Below, in pieces: positions 13,021 through 23,794 of a stretch of 64,000 nt of DNA. The DNA is from Acridotheres tristis (lineage: Eukaryota > Chordata > Aves > Passeriformes > Sturnidae): positions 3,226,841 to 3,290,840 of the forward strand of contig CM072894.1 of NCBI GenBank assembly GCA_037013685.1, in the 5' to 3' direction. Both the position numbers and the translations under genes were made by a program. The notes beneath the pieces were generated by a model, which was given only the letters and a program-made list of their open reading frames with translations, did not search any database and was not told the DNA's origin. Position 1 is the stretch's first letter; each line of letters starts with the position of its first letter.

Positions 13021-16000
13021 CTGAAATTAAATTTTGATAACTGTTAAACTTACAAGAGAAATGTCATGATCATACTTTCCACTTCTGAAGTCATCTAAAG
13101 TCACAGATCTACTGGAGTGCAGCTGAATGTTCCCCTTGTCTTTACAGATCAGAAGTGTAATCAGTGATCTTTCTAATGTGAAAGGTTATAAAGAAATAAC
13201 TCAAACCCCCCCTTATTTAAGCAGGTATTCCAGACCTGGTATCAGCAGGTCTTGAAAGTATTAAAACTGATGGATGATCTTTTGTCACTGCCCAGAGTAA
13301 ATCTCAGTCCTTATCTAATGAAGAATGCAGCAGTTCAAGGTGTCAGTAGAATGGCTTGTATGGTTTTTGTAATGGTGCATGCAGTGGAGGGACAGACAGA
13401 ATCTCATCTCCACCACCTGATCCATCAGGAATAATTCTCACAAAAATCAAGTGTCCTTTTCCTCTCAACATGCACTGAAGGAAGCTGCCAGACAGCACTG
13501 TTAGCAGAAGGCAGATGGTGCACCAGGGCTTCTGCTGCTCCCCCAGTGCCACCCAGACAGCTCTGCAGAAAAGGTCAGCTCATGGGGCAAGCACCTTGGC
13601 AAAAGCAGAATCAACACAGAACAGAGCAGTCCTACTACAGAGAAAAATAAAAAAAAACACCCTTTCACAGCTTTCTGATGCAATGCAAATCTCTTCCCTC
13701 CACCCAACCCCATTTAGCTCACTCAGCACACAGCTTAGTGTTTAGATCTCCCAGAGAGAATTCAACATGCAAGGAGGAATGGGAAAAAAGGAAAATAAGA
13801 CCCAGTCTGAGACTTCTCTCCCACAAAAAGCATTTAAAGACAATGAGATGAGAGAGACTACCACAACTTGGCAGCCAAAGAAGTGTCCTTATTTCATTCA
13901 GATATCAAATGGATTGCAGTGACTTGACATACCTAAATATGAGGGTCTTGGCTTTTGGGAACTCCATGTGGGCACAGTGCCACAATGGACCTGCTCAACA
14001 ATGCATGACAAGATACTGCACTGAACATGCATCTTGGTGAGAGATTATAAAAAATACCACAAAACTGAAAAAAAAACCCCACACTGAGAGATTTATAAAC
14101 TCATGCTAAAGGCCCTGACTGCAAATCATTTCCTCCACCCATTTATAAAAGAATCTGTAAGGCCTGGGATTTCTGATAACTCCATTCATTTACGGCTTAT
14201 TCATGCCCTTAGTGGCAGCTCTCTCACCACGAGTGCATAAATTACCTGGAGATAAAGGCATTTCTCTCAATACAATGAAAACACAGGAGAAAAATCTCTA
14301 GGCCTTTTTGTATAACACAGAAAATGTTGTCTTCAATCCAAGCAACTTACCTAATATAACCAGAAATGATTGTACATGCCTGATGGAGGCCATGTAACAC
14401 TGCCTTATGACTAATACAACATGCCAAGTGCAATGTAATATTTAGCATATTTTCATTACTAGAGCTCCAGTACAGCAGGCAGGTCTATTTTCTAATTGTG
14501 GTAACACAAGAACCAAAAAGTACATGGGCAGACATGCAGCTGCATGCCTTGGCTTGCTGCTTTCTTTTACTCCAAGTGAGGTAGATGTCCAATATTGTTG
14601 TTTGTAGTTTTCCAAACACATCTATAAAGCCAGGCTCTGGAAGAAGTAACACAGCTTGATTGCCTTAATAAATGGAAATTTGATAGGAATTCATTTCATC
14701 CGTGCAGAAGAGAATTTATTAGTGAGATAGCAGCACTGAGCATCATTGCAGGAACCAAAGCTCGAGCAGTGAACAATACAGGGAGAAATGAATTCAGAAT
14801 GACAGCAGGGCCTCAGGAAACCAGAAGTGAATTCCCAGCTCTTTCCCAGACTTTGGAAGTGACATGAAGCCAACCACTTGCTTCAGTTTCATTGTAACTG
14901 TGGCTGACTACCAACAGAATAGCATAACTAGAATTTTGTTGTCTGTATTTGCTTGTTTGGAAAAAAGGAAAATACAGTTAATTAACATGATGCAAACACA
15001 CATTCTATAGCAGTTTTATGGACAAAACCATCTTATTAAAAGAGTTTGACCATGGAGTCAAAATAAATTAAATATTTGCTTTGTTAAGTATTTCTTTGTG
15101 CTATTTAAGATAGTAAAAAAATTGTGGGTGTAAAGATTGTAAATATGGCCAGTAAAATAAATTAATTTCTAAGAGCTTAACTTTAGTAACTTCCACAGCA
15201 TTTTCAAGAATTTCTGTCCACTGAAGAAATATGAACACCAAATAAATTAATAATTTCTCTGGAAAACAAGGTAAGATGTTCTCAAAAAACTTACTAAACT
15301 TAAAAAGAATATAAAAAGGGAATTCGAGGATTTTAACATGTTTGAACAAACTGAAAATCAAGCGTACATAAATTGCAACATTAATGAATGTTAATGCTAT
15401 TCTCTTATCATGGAGATATGAGAGGAAAAAAAAAAAAAATTATAAAGGTTCTTTTTGTGGGTGTGGGGGGGGGTTGCCCTTGTGTGGGGGGGGGTGTTTG
15501 GGTTTTTGGGGGGAATTTATATTATTTTAAAATGTCTCGAAAAAAAATTAAAGAAATAGAGATGTGCTTCAGGACAAGTGATGTTACTCAACTTAGAAAT
15601 ACTGGATAGTATCTGAAATTGGAAAATATCCTATTTTTAATATTTTTGGATGATCACTGATCTGTGTACCTAGCATTGCACTTTAATATGGGATTACATA
15701 CATAAGTAAACAGCAAGTTGAGCAGCAAATATACACAATCACTTAAAACTATCATCCAGGTTAAGGTTATTACATAAGTTAATTTATTTTAGCCAAGATT
15801 ATAAGCTATTAAAATTTAAAAAGCCAATTATTTATCACATGAAGAAGACAGCCTTCTACTTTGTTTCCTAGCCCAGAATTTGGATGTTGATTCAATATTA
15901 ATTCACAGGAAACAATGCTTCTAACTTGGGTCACCAGAAGCACTTGGCTTTTCCAGGGAATTAATATCAAAAAATTGAGTCAATGAGCCTCACAAAACAT

Positions 16001-17432
16001 ACAGTAAATCATTATGAAACCTGTCAAGGAACTAGCAAGTGTATTAGAACATTTCTCTATTCATGTCTTTCTGTCCAAAGGCTGAAAACATTACTTCAGT
16101 TTCAAAACTATGGAAAAAAATGAAGCATCCAAATAACCAATCAAGCAGGAAGAAGGCAAACAACTCTTAGCATAAGCTTAAAATCAGAGGGAGTAGGAGT
16201 TTAAGCACAAATTATCTGCTGGTTTTAAGGAAAGGTAACAGTTTCTTCAGTTTGATTAACTGGGGTAGGCATTAGCATACTGTTTTCTACCACTCCAGGT
16301 TCAACAAATCAATGAAGAGGTAAAAGATTATTTAAATCTAACACGGTCAAAAGATCAATAGGTTAAAAATATTCTCCCTTTTTGCACTATTTTAACATCA
16401 ACTCACACAACATAATCATAATCTCAGCTATCCCTAAGGAACATGAATTTCCACTACTTCCTTAGCATTAAGTATTTTCCATCTCAAACACTTGTGCAAT
16501 TTTTCCCTTAATTTTCAGACATATTCAGTTTAAATATACATAAAACTCTGTTATTGTCAATTTCCACTCAGAGTTTGATCTAAAGTACAAAACTCACCTG
16601 TTGATATGCACAACTGCAGAAGAAAACACACATTCCCCCTCTATTTTAAGTATCAGTCACTTAATTTCATCTTTCCACTATTAAACATTTACTTTAGCAA
16701 CACAAAGACTATGACTGTACCCTTATGATGAGGCTACAAGATAGTGGGGATATTGGAAACACAGCAGGGAAAAGCACTTTTCCAGTAGACTGTTAAAAAC
16801 AAGTAAATTCAGGTAAATCCTATTTTGAAAAATGCAATACAACAATCCCATTGTGTAACTCTGAACTATTACACAACTGCTTTGAAATCAAACTCTAAAT
16901 GTAAAGAAAGTCAAAACTAATGGTGTGGAGTGATTGATAATTTCATTAATATTTCGATTCAACATAGTGTAACAGTCCATTCTTTACTTTCAATATATGA
17001 ACAATTTGTTTTAGCAAAGTATTCAAGTACAACCTTCTGTGGGTGATAAGCAGATGCACTTTCTCCCCCGTGCCAGGGATCACATTCTCATTTAATCTGC
17101 TCAGATAAAGAGCAAACTCTAAAATACTGATGCATTACAATAATGATAACACATTTTTAAATAACCTAGCTAAAGGTTTGATACATGTATTTGAAATGTC
17201 AGGTTGTTTACAGAACACAAAATGAACAGAAATTAAAGGAAGATGAAACCCAGTTAACGTAAGTTGTCTTTTCCTTTATGACATATGTTTAGTCCTATAA
17301 GACTGTAAGAAAATAAGAGACAATCTTTCCTACACAATATATCTCATAATTAATATAATGTATTTTGTGTAAATTTCAAGACACTAATGCCAACTGACTC
17401 AAAGACTCATAGAATGTTTAGGAATCTCTTAC
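13021..17432 (-). other. SPAG16: SPAG16 intron 3 (about 4.4 kb)
   Basis: Intron between the exons at 17433-17531 and 12893-13020, with a strong GTAAGA donor. The one unusual element is the G-rich tract at 15458-15512. No coding exon, transposon or RNA gene was recognised. Confidence 0.8.
15458..15512 (+). repeat. G-rich tract with quadruplex potential
   Basis: On the plus strand five runs of three or more G (GGG, two long runs of 8-9 G, GGG, then six G) lie within 55 bases, separated by TGT, TTGCCCTTGTGT, TGTTT and TTTTT. This satisfies the usual pattern for an intramolecular G-quadruplex on the strand opposite to SPAG16 transcription. An A-run and AT-rich sequence flank it. Confidence 0.7.
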
Positions 17433-17531
17433 TAAAACACGGGCATTTTCAGTCTGCTCTTGAACATTCTGCAAAGCTTTGGACAGATCCTCATCATCTT
17501 CATGAAGACTGATCTCATCATCTGCTGAAAC
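17433..17531 (-). CDS. SPAG16: SPAG16 coding exon (provisional exon 3), acidic N-terminal region
   Basis: Minus-strand exon with an ATTCAG acceptor and a near-consensus GTAAGA donor. It is exactly 33 codons long with phase 0 on both sides: VSADDEISLHEDDEDLSKAL then QNVQEQTENARVL. Human SPAG16 has IPDDNFSIPEGEEDLAKAI followed by QMAQEQATDTEIL at this point. The spacing of the acidic cluster, the DL(A/S)KA(I/L) motif and QEQ is conserved. This acidic stretch precedes the LisH-like module and has no assigned enzymatic role; it is probably a flexible N-terminal arm. Confidence 0.93.
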
Positions 17532-17968
17532 CTGAATGAAATGATGTAAAGTTTGGTATCAACACATTTTATACATCTTTCTTTCACAATACAATTGTTC
17601 CCATTCCCATTATAACTGCTGAAAAGAATCCCCTCCTTGTTAAAATACCTTTTTGCCATATTTAAATAGAAATCGCACTACTGAAGTATTTTTTATAAAG
17701 AAACTGAAATATCTACATAGATGTTTTATTTAAATATAAATTCTTATACCTTTAAAAAAACTATTTACCATTCAAATAAAGACAACACACAACAATTCAA
17801 CTAACAGTGAATCTTCTCTTGAAAAACAGATATGCCCTCTGTCATCACTTTATAAAAGGAGATTCATGTCATTTCTCCCAGGAGATCTGTGTGACTGATG
17901 AAGTAAAAAGACTAAAACATGAACACTTTACCAAGATATATCAGGAGATTATCAATTTATTAAGTTAC
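17532..17968 (-). other. SPAG16: SPAG16 intron 2 (437 bp)
   Basis: Short AT-rich intron with a GTAACT donor and an AG acceptor. Nothing else was recognised in it. Confidence 0.85.
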
Positions 17969-18065
17969 CTCTTCATACTGATAATCATCTTTGGCCTCAT
18001 CAGTTATGGTAATGCCTGCAGGTTTAGTTAAGTCTGAAACAGCTGGTGCATGTGAGGAGTTCCAA
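17969..18065 (-). CDS. SPAG16: SPAG16 coding exon (provisional exon 2)
   Basis: Minus-strand exon preceded by a long T-tract and CTCAG and followed by GTAACT. The 97 bases are one base finishing a split codon and 32 codons: WNSSHAPAVSDLTKPAGITI then TDEAKDDYQYEE. The end matches human SPAG16 (VTITEASEDDYEYEE), including the DDY-x-YEE motif, and the following exon begins at the homologous residue. The start of the exon is less conserved. It requires two bases from the previous exon, which the obvious exon 1 reading does not supply (see 21793-21837). Confidence 0.9.
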
Positions 18066-19924
18066 CTGAGAAAAAAAATATCATAAAATACCCATCTATA
18101 AATCTGCTATCACCACCTCCACCCTTGTTCTTTTCAATACAAGCCTTTCAATATTTCAGGTTTCCTTTGGCCTCAAGGTGAGCAAGCCCAGTTCTGTGCA
18201 CAGAAACAGAAATTAGGTTTAATTTTTTACAGCAGGTTTGAACACCATTAAAACTTGACTCATCAGATCTCAGAAGCCAAGCATTATTCCAAAATAAAGC
18301 AGCAGCTCAATTGTGCTCTCAGCCAATCATCAGTTTTGAGAGGGGTCTTTTTGCACTAGGATTTCCACAGCCTTCTAAGCAGAACTAGCTTCATGCTCTC
18401 AGAAAATACCAATTTTTAGCAAATTCAGGTGTGTGAGTCCAAACACGAACACCTGAGGTCAAACCCTGGACACCACAGGGCCACTTAAAAGAGCTGATGC
18501 AAATGCCTTAATAATCACAAGACGTTTACAATAAAAAGATTGGGAACTTTCAAAACTCAGAAATTCATTTGGAAATTATCTACAGTTCCTTGAAACGCTT
18601 TCGAGTCAAACTTATAACTGCAAATAGTCTAGAATAAAAGCCAAATAAAATCTTTTCATCCACTAGCCTCACAGCCCATGAAAGAATAATGAAATGTTTT
18701 TAGCAGATGCTGCTGTTTCCTTAGGAAATCAGTTAGCCTACAAGTGACCCATGTAAATAAACCAAAAATTAACTTCCAAGGAAAAGAAAAGCTGGCAATT
18801 CAGTACTTCACACACAAAGAAAAAAAAACCAACATGATTTTCCAGCTTTGCATCAAGCTGCCCAAATCTGAATTATTCTCCTAAAAATGGGCCTATTGCC
18901 AGTTTTCACAGTACAGTATGTATGTAAAAGTACAAAACATAACTATCATCTGCATTCAAGACCACAGCACCAGAAAAACTCAGATAAATTGTTTCCATCT
19001 GGAAGGCTAACTGCTGAACAACATAACTCCCTGATAAGTAATAAGCTTTCAAAATCTAGGGACTTTTTTCCTCAATTTTCTATTGACCTGACTGTCCTTG
19101 TGATCCACTATGGTCTAAACTATTGTGTCATTGCAAACAATTTGCCCAGCCTAAGATATTACTTTAAAAATCCTGGGGGTTTTTCTCCTTTTTCGTTCCA
19201 AAAAGGATAGCTAGGTGCACTGTAAAACAGAGAAATTAATTTTAAAAACTACTGTATTGCTCCACAGTGTTAATTCTGCTGAGGCAGTGCATTTTTAAGC
19301 ACACCACACTGAAAACAGCTGTGCAGATTCACTAAGGTAGAAATTGAGGCAGGAGCTGCAAAAGGACACTCCTCCACTTTTAAAAATTGGCTTTATATTG
19401 GCTTACAGCTTAATTCTAGCAAGGCAGGAAAAACTAAATTGTGGTAGGGTCTATGAACTAAAGTATGATTGCTTAGCCTCTAAAAGCATTAGTTTGATTT
19501 GCAGCTCACAGCTGGCAAAGAGAACAGATGCAGCTCATCTGGCCTAGTGACAAAAGCAGGATGTGCCCCAAAAAATTACACATTTAAAAGCCCAACAAAA
19601 TTTGCTACAACTAAAATGTGAAAAGAATTGGGTGGGGTTTTTTTCTCTTAAAGTCGCAGCAAAGTTATATCTAGGTTATGTATCACAACCCTCATTCTTG
19701 GTCATACTCAGTTACAGACCAAAAACCATGAATATCCCAGCAGTTATTCTGCAGTGGGAAATTAAAGGAGCACCTTTTCCAGCAGCACATTGGGACTGGG
19801 TGCCTTAATACCAAACCCTGTCCCTCTTCCATAGGTATTTCACATTTACTGCTCAATAGCTAACACAGGAAAGGCAAAAAGAGCCTTTCACACCGGGATT
19901 TTAACTTCTGCTCAGTGAGAAAAA

Positions 19925-20480
19925 ACGAGGTTCACTTTCCTGGTAGATTTCAAAAAGTTTAATAAAAGACAATAAGAGACAAACAATAAAGCAAAAGGTT
20001 ATATTGGCCGGTGCTTGGCATTCAAGGGGTGTTTTGGAGACACCCCTTAAATTCATCAGTACATTGCATATTCATAGACCTATCGTACATTTTCAAACTT
20101 TTCAATAAACTATTTTCCATATTCCAGGAACTGTTTTACAGGGCTATTCTTTGAGATCACCTTTTTAGAGCATGCATGTTTCTTGGCTGTGGTTTTAATT
20201 TATTTTTCCTTGTTTTAACTTGAGCTGTGGTCTTCAATTTCTACAGATGGTAACTGGTATATCAGTAGCAGGTGTCTTCACTGGGTGTTATCCAACCAAG
20301 GTAGTTCACTTACTACAAAGACATTTCATCAGCTTATGTTACTGCTGTGATAATTGATAAAAGATTAGTGTTAATCACAAAAGTATTGGGGGTTGTATAA
20401 ACCAGAATACTAAGCTCTGAAGTGAATCATGGACACTAGATAAAGGAAATTATATGATAAAATCATTCTGTTTTAAATCA
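19925..20480 (-). mobile_element. Probable ERV-type LTR, minus orientation
   Basis: Read on the minus strand, this region has LTR-like order. A promoter-like U3 comes first, then a 9-bp-stem hairpin (plus-strand 20024-20032 pairs with 20040-20048), then a TTTGCTTTATTG...CTTTTATTAAAC stretch with an ATTAAA polyadenylation-like signal, then a short U5-like tail. The text resembles avian ERVL-type LTRs as I remember them. Boundaries are estimates, and no terminal TG/CA pair or target-site duplication was fixed. No internal viral genes are present. Confidence 0.45.
20024..20048. repeat. Hairpin, 9-bp perfect stem with 7-nt loop
   Basis: AAGGGGTGT and ACACCCCTT are perfect inverted repeats around TTTGGAG. 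The hairpin lies inside the probable minus-strand LTR and could form in either strand. Confidence 0.85.
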
Positions 20481-20483
20481 CCT

Positions 20484-20714
20484 TGTTATGAATATTATGT
20501 TTTCCAAATAAGTGGCATCTACCACCAGCTTGCAAAATCAGACTTCCCGATAGTCTTCCCTGCCTTTGTCTGATCAATGCTGCCTATCTCAAGGACCAGA
20601 CTTCCAAAACTTCGCTGGTGGTTATCTGTGAAACTGACTATCGCCAGAAACTTTGTGAACTTGTGTAAGGATGTTTATTCGACCGCCACTGCTTACCTGG
20701 TAAAATTATGACAG

Positions 20715-20746
<32 letters not shown>

Positions 20747-20912
20747 TACAATGAGATCCCACAGTATAAGAAGAGGCTGCGGGCCAGAGTTCAGTGGGGC
20801 GTGCAGTGGGCGGTGACCCCTCACGTTCCCCAGAGCTGCTTGCTCTGTGTATATCAAATAAAGCAATCTAAATTTTGCTGAATATCGAGACTTTTGTTTC
20901 TCATTTATAACG
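20484..20912 (+). mobile_element. Solo LTR of an endogenous retrovirus
   Basis: A 429-bp unit begins TGTTATGAAT and ends ATTTATAACG. These ends are imperfect inverted repeats, and the expected terminal CA has become CG. Just outside are CACCT (20479-20483) and CTCCT (20913-20917), a 5-bp target duplication with one mismatch. Inside, in the right order, are a TATA-like TATAAGAAG near 20766, a GC-richer R-like segment and an AATAAAGCAA polyadenylation signal near 20857. A run of about 27 A lies at 20715-20741. No gag, pol or env sequence adjoins it, so this is a solitary LTR left by recombination. Family not determined. Confidence 0.65.
20715..20741 (+). repeat. Poly-A tract inside solo LTR
   Basis: An uninterrupted run of about 27 A in the U3 part of the solo LTR, just before its TATA-like box. 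Likely length-polymorphic. Confidence 0.9.
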
Positions 20913-21163
20913 CTCCTAAAGAAAACTGTATCTTAAAAACCATTTCAACACCACACATATAGTATCCACCCTAATATTTGCGAAAAGCCAATACCATAAT
21001 ATGTATTTATAACATCAGGCTCCCCATCCAGCAGCACTGCAGGATTCAATTCCCCCGCTTTTCCAAGGGGCATTCAGGAACCCCAGCCTTCAGCCAGGAA
21101 AGCAAACACCCCCTCACAGTGAGCAATACCCCGCTGCCTCTGCAGGGCCAAACCCCCATGTAT

Positions 21164-21553
21164 TCATAGAATCGCTTAAGTTGAAAAAGACCTGTAAGAC
21201 CAAACCGCTATCAAAGCACCACGCCGCTAAACCATGTCAAGTGCCGCATCCACACAGGGCTTTTTAACACTGCCACGGATGCTGTGGCCACCGCTTCCCT
21301 GGGGCAGCCCGTGAAGGAGGAAATTTTTCCAGCTATCTAAACGTCCCCTGGCATGGGTTGAAAGCATTTCCTCTCCTCCTGTCCCTGTTCCCTGGGAGCA
21401 GGGCCCGACCCCCCTGGCTGTCCCCTCCTTCGGGGGGAGATGTCCCAGAAGATCTCCTCCTTTTCTCCAGGCTGAGCCCCTTTCCCAGCTCTCTCAGCCG
21501 CTCCAGCCCTTTCTCTGGACAGGCTTCAGCCGCTTTGCAGTCTCCACGAACAA
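21164..21553 (-). mobile_element. CR1 LINE 3' fragment, minus orientation
   Basis: The plus strand opens with TCATAGAATCG, the reverse complement of the CR1 3' terminus. It continues through stretches typical of reversed CR1: CTAAACCATGTC, CTTCCCTGGGGCAGCC, AAATTTTTCC, CCTCCTTTTCTCCAGGCTGA and CTCAGCCGCTCC. It is 5'-truncated, diverged and has an internal deletion near its 5' end. It lies about 280 bp downstream of the candidate SPAG16 start codon, in the same transcriptional orientation as the gene. Open frames in this stretch are CR1-derived, not SPAG16 coding. Confidence 0.85.
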
Positions 21554-21792
21554 AACAAAAAAGAAGCAACAAGCCGAGGGGATTTTTGACTTTTCCCTCC
21601 GTACTCTCCTCGCCCCACCCGACCCCCCCCCCCTCCCCTCCAGCAGGTGCCGGGGCCGCCGCGGCTGAGGCGGGAGGAGCGCTGAGGAGACCGACCCCTG
21701 AGGGGACGGACCCCTGAGGGGGGAACGGGCACGGACAGCGGGGCAAGAGGACGAGCATGGAGGGGGAAAGAGCGGGGAGGAAGAAGGATACT

Positions 21793-21837
21793 CTGCAGGC
21801 TGAACGCCGCCTCAGAGACCGCCGCCTCCTCCGCCAT
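21793..21837 (-). CDS. SPAG16: Candidate first coding segment of SPAG16
   Basis: An ATG in an excellent Kozak setting (GCGGCCATGGCGG) opens the frame MAEEAAVSEAAFSLQ on the minus strand, in a CpG-rich region upstream of the confirmed exons. A start at this position fits SPAG16, whose N-terminus in human is also short and alanine-rich. The problem is the donor. The nearest GT (CTGCAGA before GTATCC) leaves one base, whereas the exon at 17969-18065 needs two. A phase-2 donor exists further down (GGAGA before GTACGG), but it would add about 60 Pro/Arg/Gly-rich residues of low plausibility. The end given here is therefore only the last codon before the first GT. Start codon likely, exon end uncertain. 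Confidence 0.4.
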
Positions 21838-22080
21838 GGCCGCGGCGTTGCCGGGGGAGACCTCTCGCGAGGAGAGGCGGCCGCGCCGCGGCGGGAAGAG
21901 AGCCGGGTTTAATTTAATTTCAACGGATTTGGGTTTAATTGAATCCGGTTTAATGGAACCGCAGCGTTTGTAGCTCCAGGCGAGGCTTCTCACAGTGCCG
22001 GGTGTGAAGGCGAGGAGTTCGCGGAGGGTCCCGGGCCGTCCCCTCAGGGACTGAACACACACTGCCCTTCCTAAAGTGCC
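21838..22080 (-). promoter_or_regulatory. SPAG16: SPAG16 CpG-rich promoter / 5' UTR region
   Basis: GC- and CpG-rich sequence immediately upstream of the candidate ATG, in contrast to the AT-rich surroundings. It contains TCTCGCGAG (21863-21871), one base short of the TCTCGCGAGA element found at many ubiquitous CpG promoters. A GTTGCC half-site (21847-21852) is compatible with an RFX X-box, the element typical of cilium genes, although the second half-site is not evident. Three GGTTTAAT copies lie at 21905, 21931 and 21947. No TATA box is seen. Transcription start not determined. Confidence 0.6.
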
Positions 22081-23794
22081 CGGAAAAACAGCAGGGATGA
22101 GGGGGGAAACAGCTTCAAACTCCTAAGAAGTGTCTGATTTCTTCTGCAGATGGAACCTTTTTGTAGCTGGAATAAACTACTTGAGCTTTTGAGCTCAAGT
22201 CCTGTGCGACTGATAAGTCCCTTCAGAACCCACACTCCCTTCAGAACCCGAACTCTCCCCTGATTCTATATTCACGCTTAGAAGCAGGAGTTTTCCCAGA
22301 ATAAAGTTTGGGAGAGCAACATATATTTGTTGAGAACACACGTCATGGCTCCTAGGAGTTTGAGATAAAGTTGCAGGATTCGACAGAAAAATTGCTGTTG
22401 CTTTTTCTTATTTTAAGGTAAACGTAAAGGTACCAGGCCTAAATTTCCATTGAGTTAAGGGGCTTTACATGCAACAGGAAGTCAGAATTAGTGCTTGAAT
22501 TAATGTAAAGTAACGGAAATAAGTGTTCAAAGTATCTAGGGGGGAAAGTAATCAAAGAAAAGCTAATGGCTGGGTTAAAAGGAGAGGCACCAATTTTGCT
22601 TGCAGGGTTAACAAAAAAAACAAACAAAAGAAACCAACCAACAAAACCTCCCGAAACAAAACCCTAAGCATTGAAATACAGCCTGAAAATTCGAGAAGAT
22701 GTAAGTGAAGGAAACCGAATTATATAAATCAGTTAAGACTTTAGCCTGAAAAGATACAATCCAGCAAGAGGACCTGCTGCCTGTGCAACAATTGTTTTGG
22801 CACTATGCAGAAATTGTCACACAGGGTTATCATTCCTCTCCCATGGCAGACACATTCTTGGGAAATGACAAGTACTTTGGCACCATCAAAGTCTCCAAAG
22901 TGTAATGAAAGAGCAGCGTTTTGGCACAAGATTGTCACAACACTGCAAAGATGACAGAAACTGTTGTATTCCCTGAAATTCTCTCAAACATTGTTTTTGA
23001 GTTTAATAACATGTCAGAGCTTGAACTCAGCTGGTTTCAAGAGGTAGAGGGCAAATGCTGACATACCTTTCTTGATCTTTGATGGTTGTGGTTTTCTCTC
23101 CCTTCAGATTAAACTAATGTGACCATAAAAATGTTCTTTCATCATATCGAACCCACCAGAGGCCTCCTGAACTCCAGCACAGCAGGTCAAAAAAAAAAAA
23201 AAGAAGAATAAGCAGAAGTGGCATCATGAAGCCCAACATTCACCAGTCAGTACTCCTAAACTGAAGTTTGGAAAGGTGATAACACTGAAAAAGTTGGGGT
23301 GACTACACCTGAAGGCATCATTCTCTTACAGAAGTTTCCAATTCCACCCCAAATCACAGACTAAGTGTAACTTTATGTCATACAGGCAAGCACAGCTGGT
23401 TAATCTAAGTTAATACCACTCAATTCTCTCAGCAACGTTTGCTGTTAGCCTTTACACAAAGAGTTGAACAAACAAACAAAATGCTAAGCAATACCCTTCT
23501 CTGAGTTCTCTCTCTCTGCAGACCTAACTGCTCCCTACAAATTATTCACAGGACTTCTCTGTCTCACTAAAACATGGAAATGTATGGTATCCACAACTGA
23601 AGAAGAGTGATGAAAGCTTAAAAAGGGCTCAGAAAGGTGCTTTGGGGAAGATTATGATTAGAAAACAATTAATAGCTGTGGACAAAAGGATCTCAGTCTT
23701 CTTGGTTTATTTAAGGAATCGTTAAAGATCAATGTCAATGGGTAATGGATTTGGCAAGAAAGGCTATGCAAAGATAGAACCATATTAAGAGAGC
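22081..23794. other. Non-coding sequence upstream of SPAG16
   Basis: AT-rich sequence without a recognised gene. It has a short inverted repeat, ACTTGAGC...GCTCAAGT, near 22170-22191, and A-rich tracts near 22612 and 23190. No divergent gene was recognised on the plus strand directly upstream of SPAG16. Confidence 0.6.

Larger units (their letters stand above)
18066..21792 (-). other. SPAG16: SPAG16 intron 1 region, repeat-loaded
   Basis: Sequence between the first recognised downstream exon and the candidate start codon. It contains a likely minus-strand LTR (19925-20480), a plus-strand solo LTR (20484-20912) and a minus-strand CR1 fragment (21164-21553). The true donor of exon 1 must lie somewhere between 21554 and 21837 or upstream of it, or an extra small exon lies in this interval; I could not settle which. 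Confidence 0.6.

Noticed and set aside
17407..17426. TCATAGAATGTTTAGG next to SPAG16 exon 3 as a reversed CR1 end
   Set aside because: The similarity stops after about 16 bases and none of the downstream CR1 text follows.
21526..22062. 178-codon minus-strand frame through the SPAG16 promoter as one long exon
   Set aside because: Its 3' end enters CR1-derived sequence and its 5' part is GC-rich promoter; only the segment beginning at the Kozak ATG is plausible as coding.
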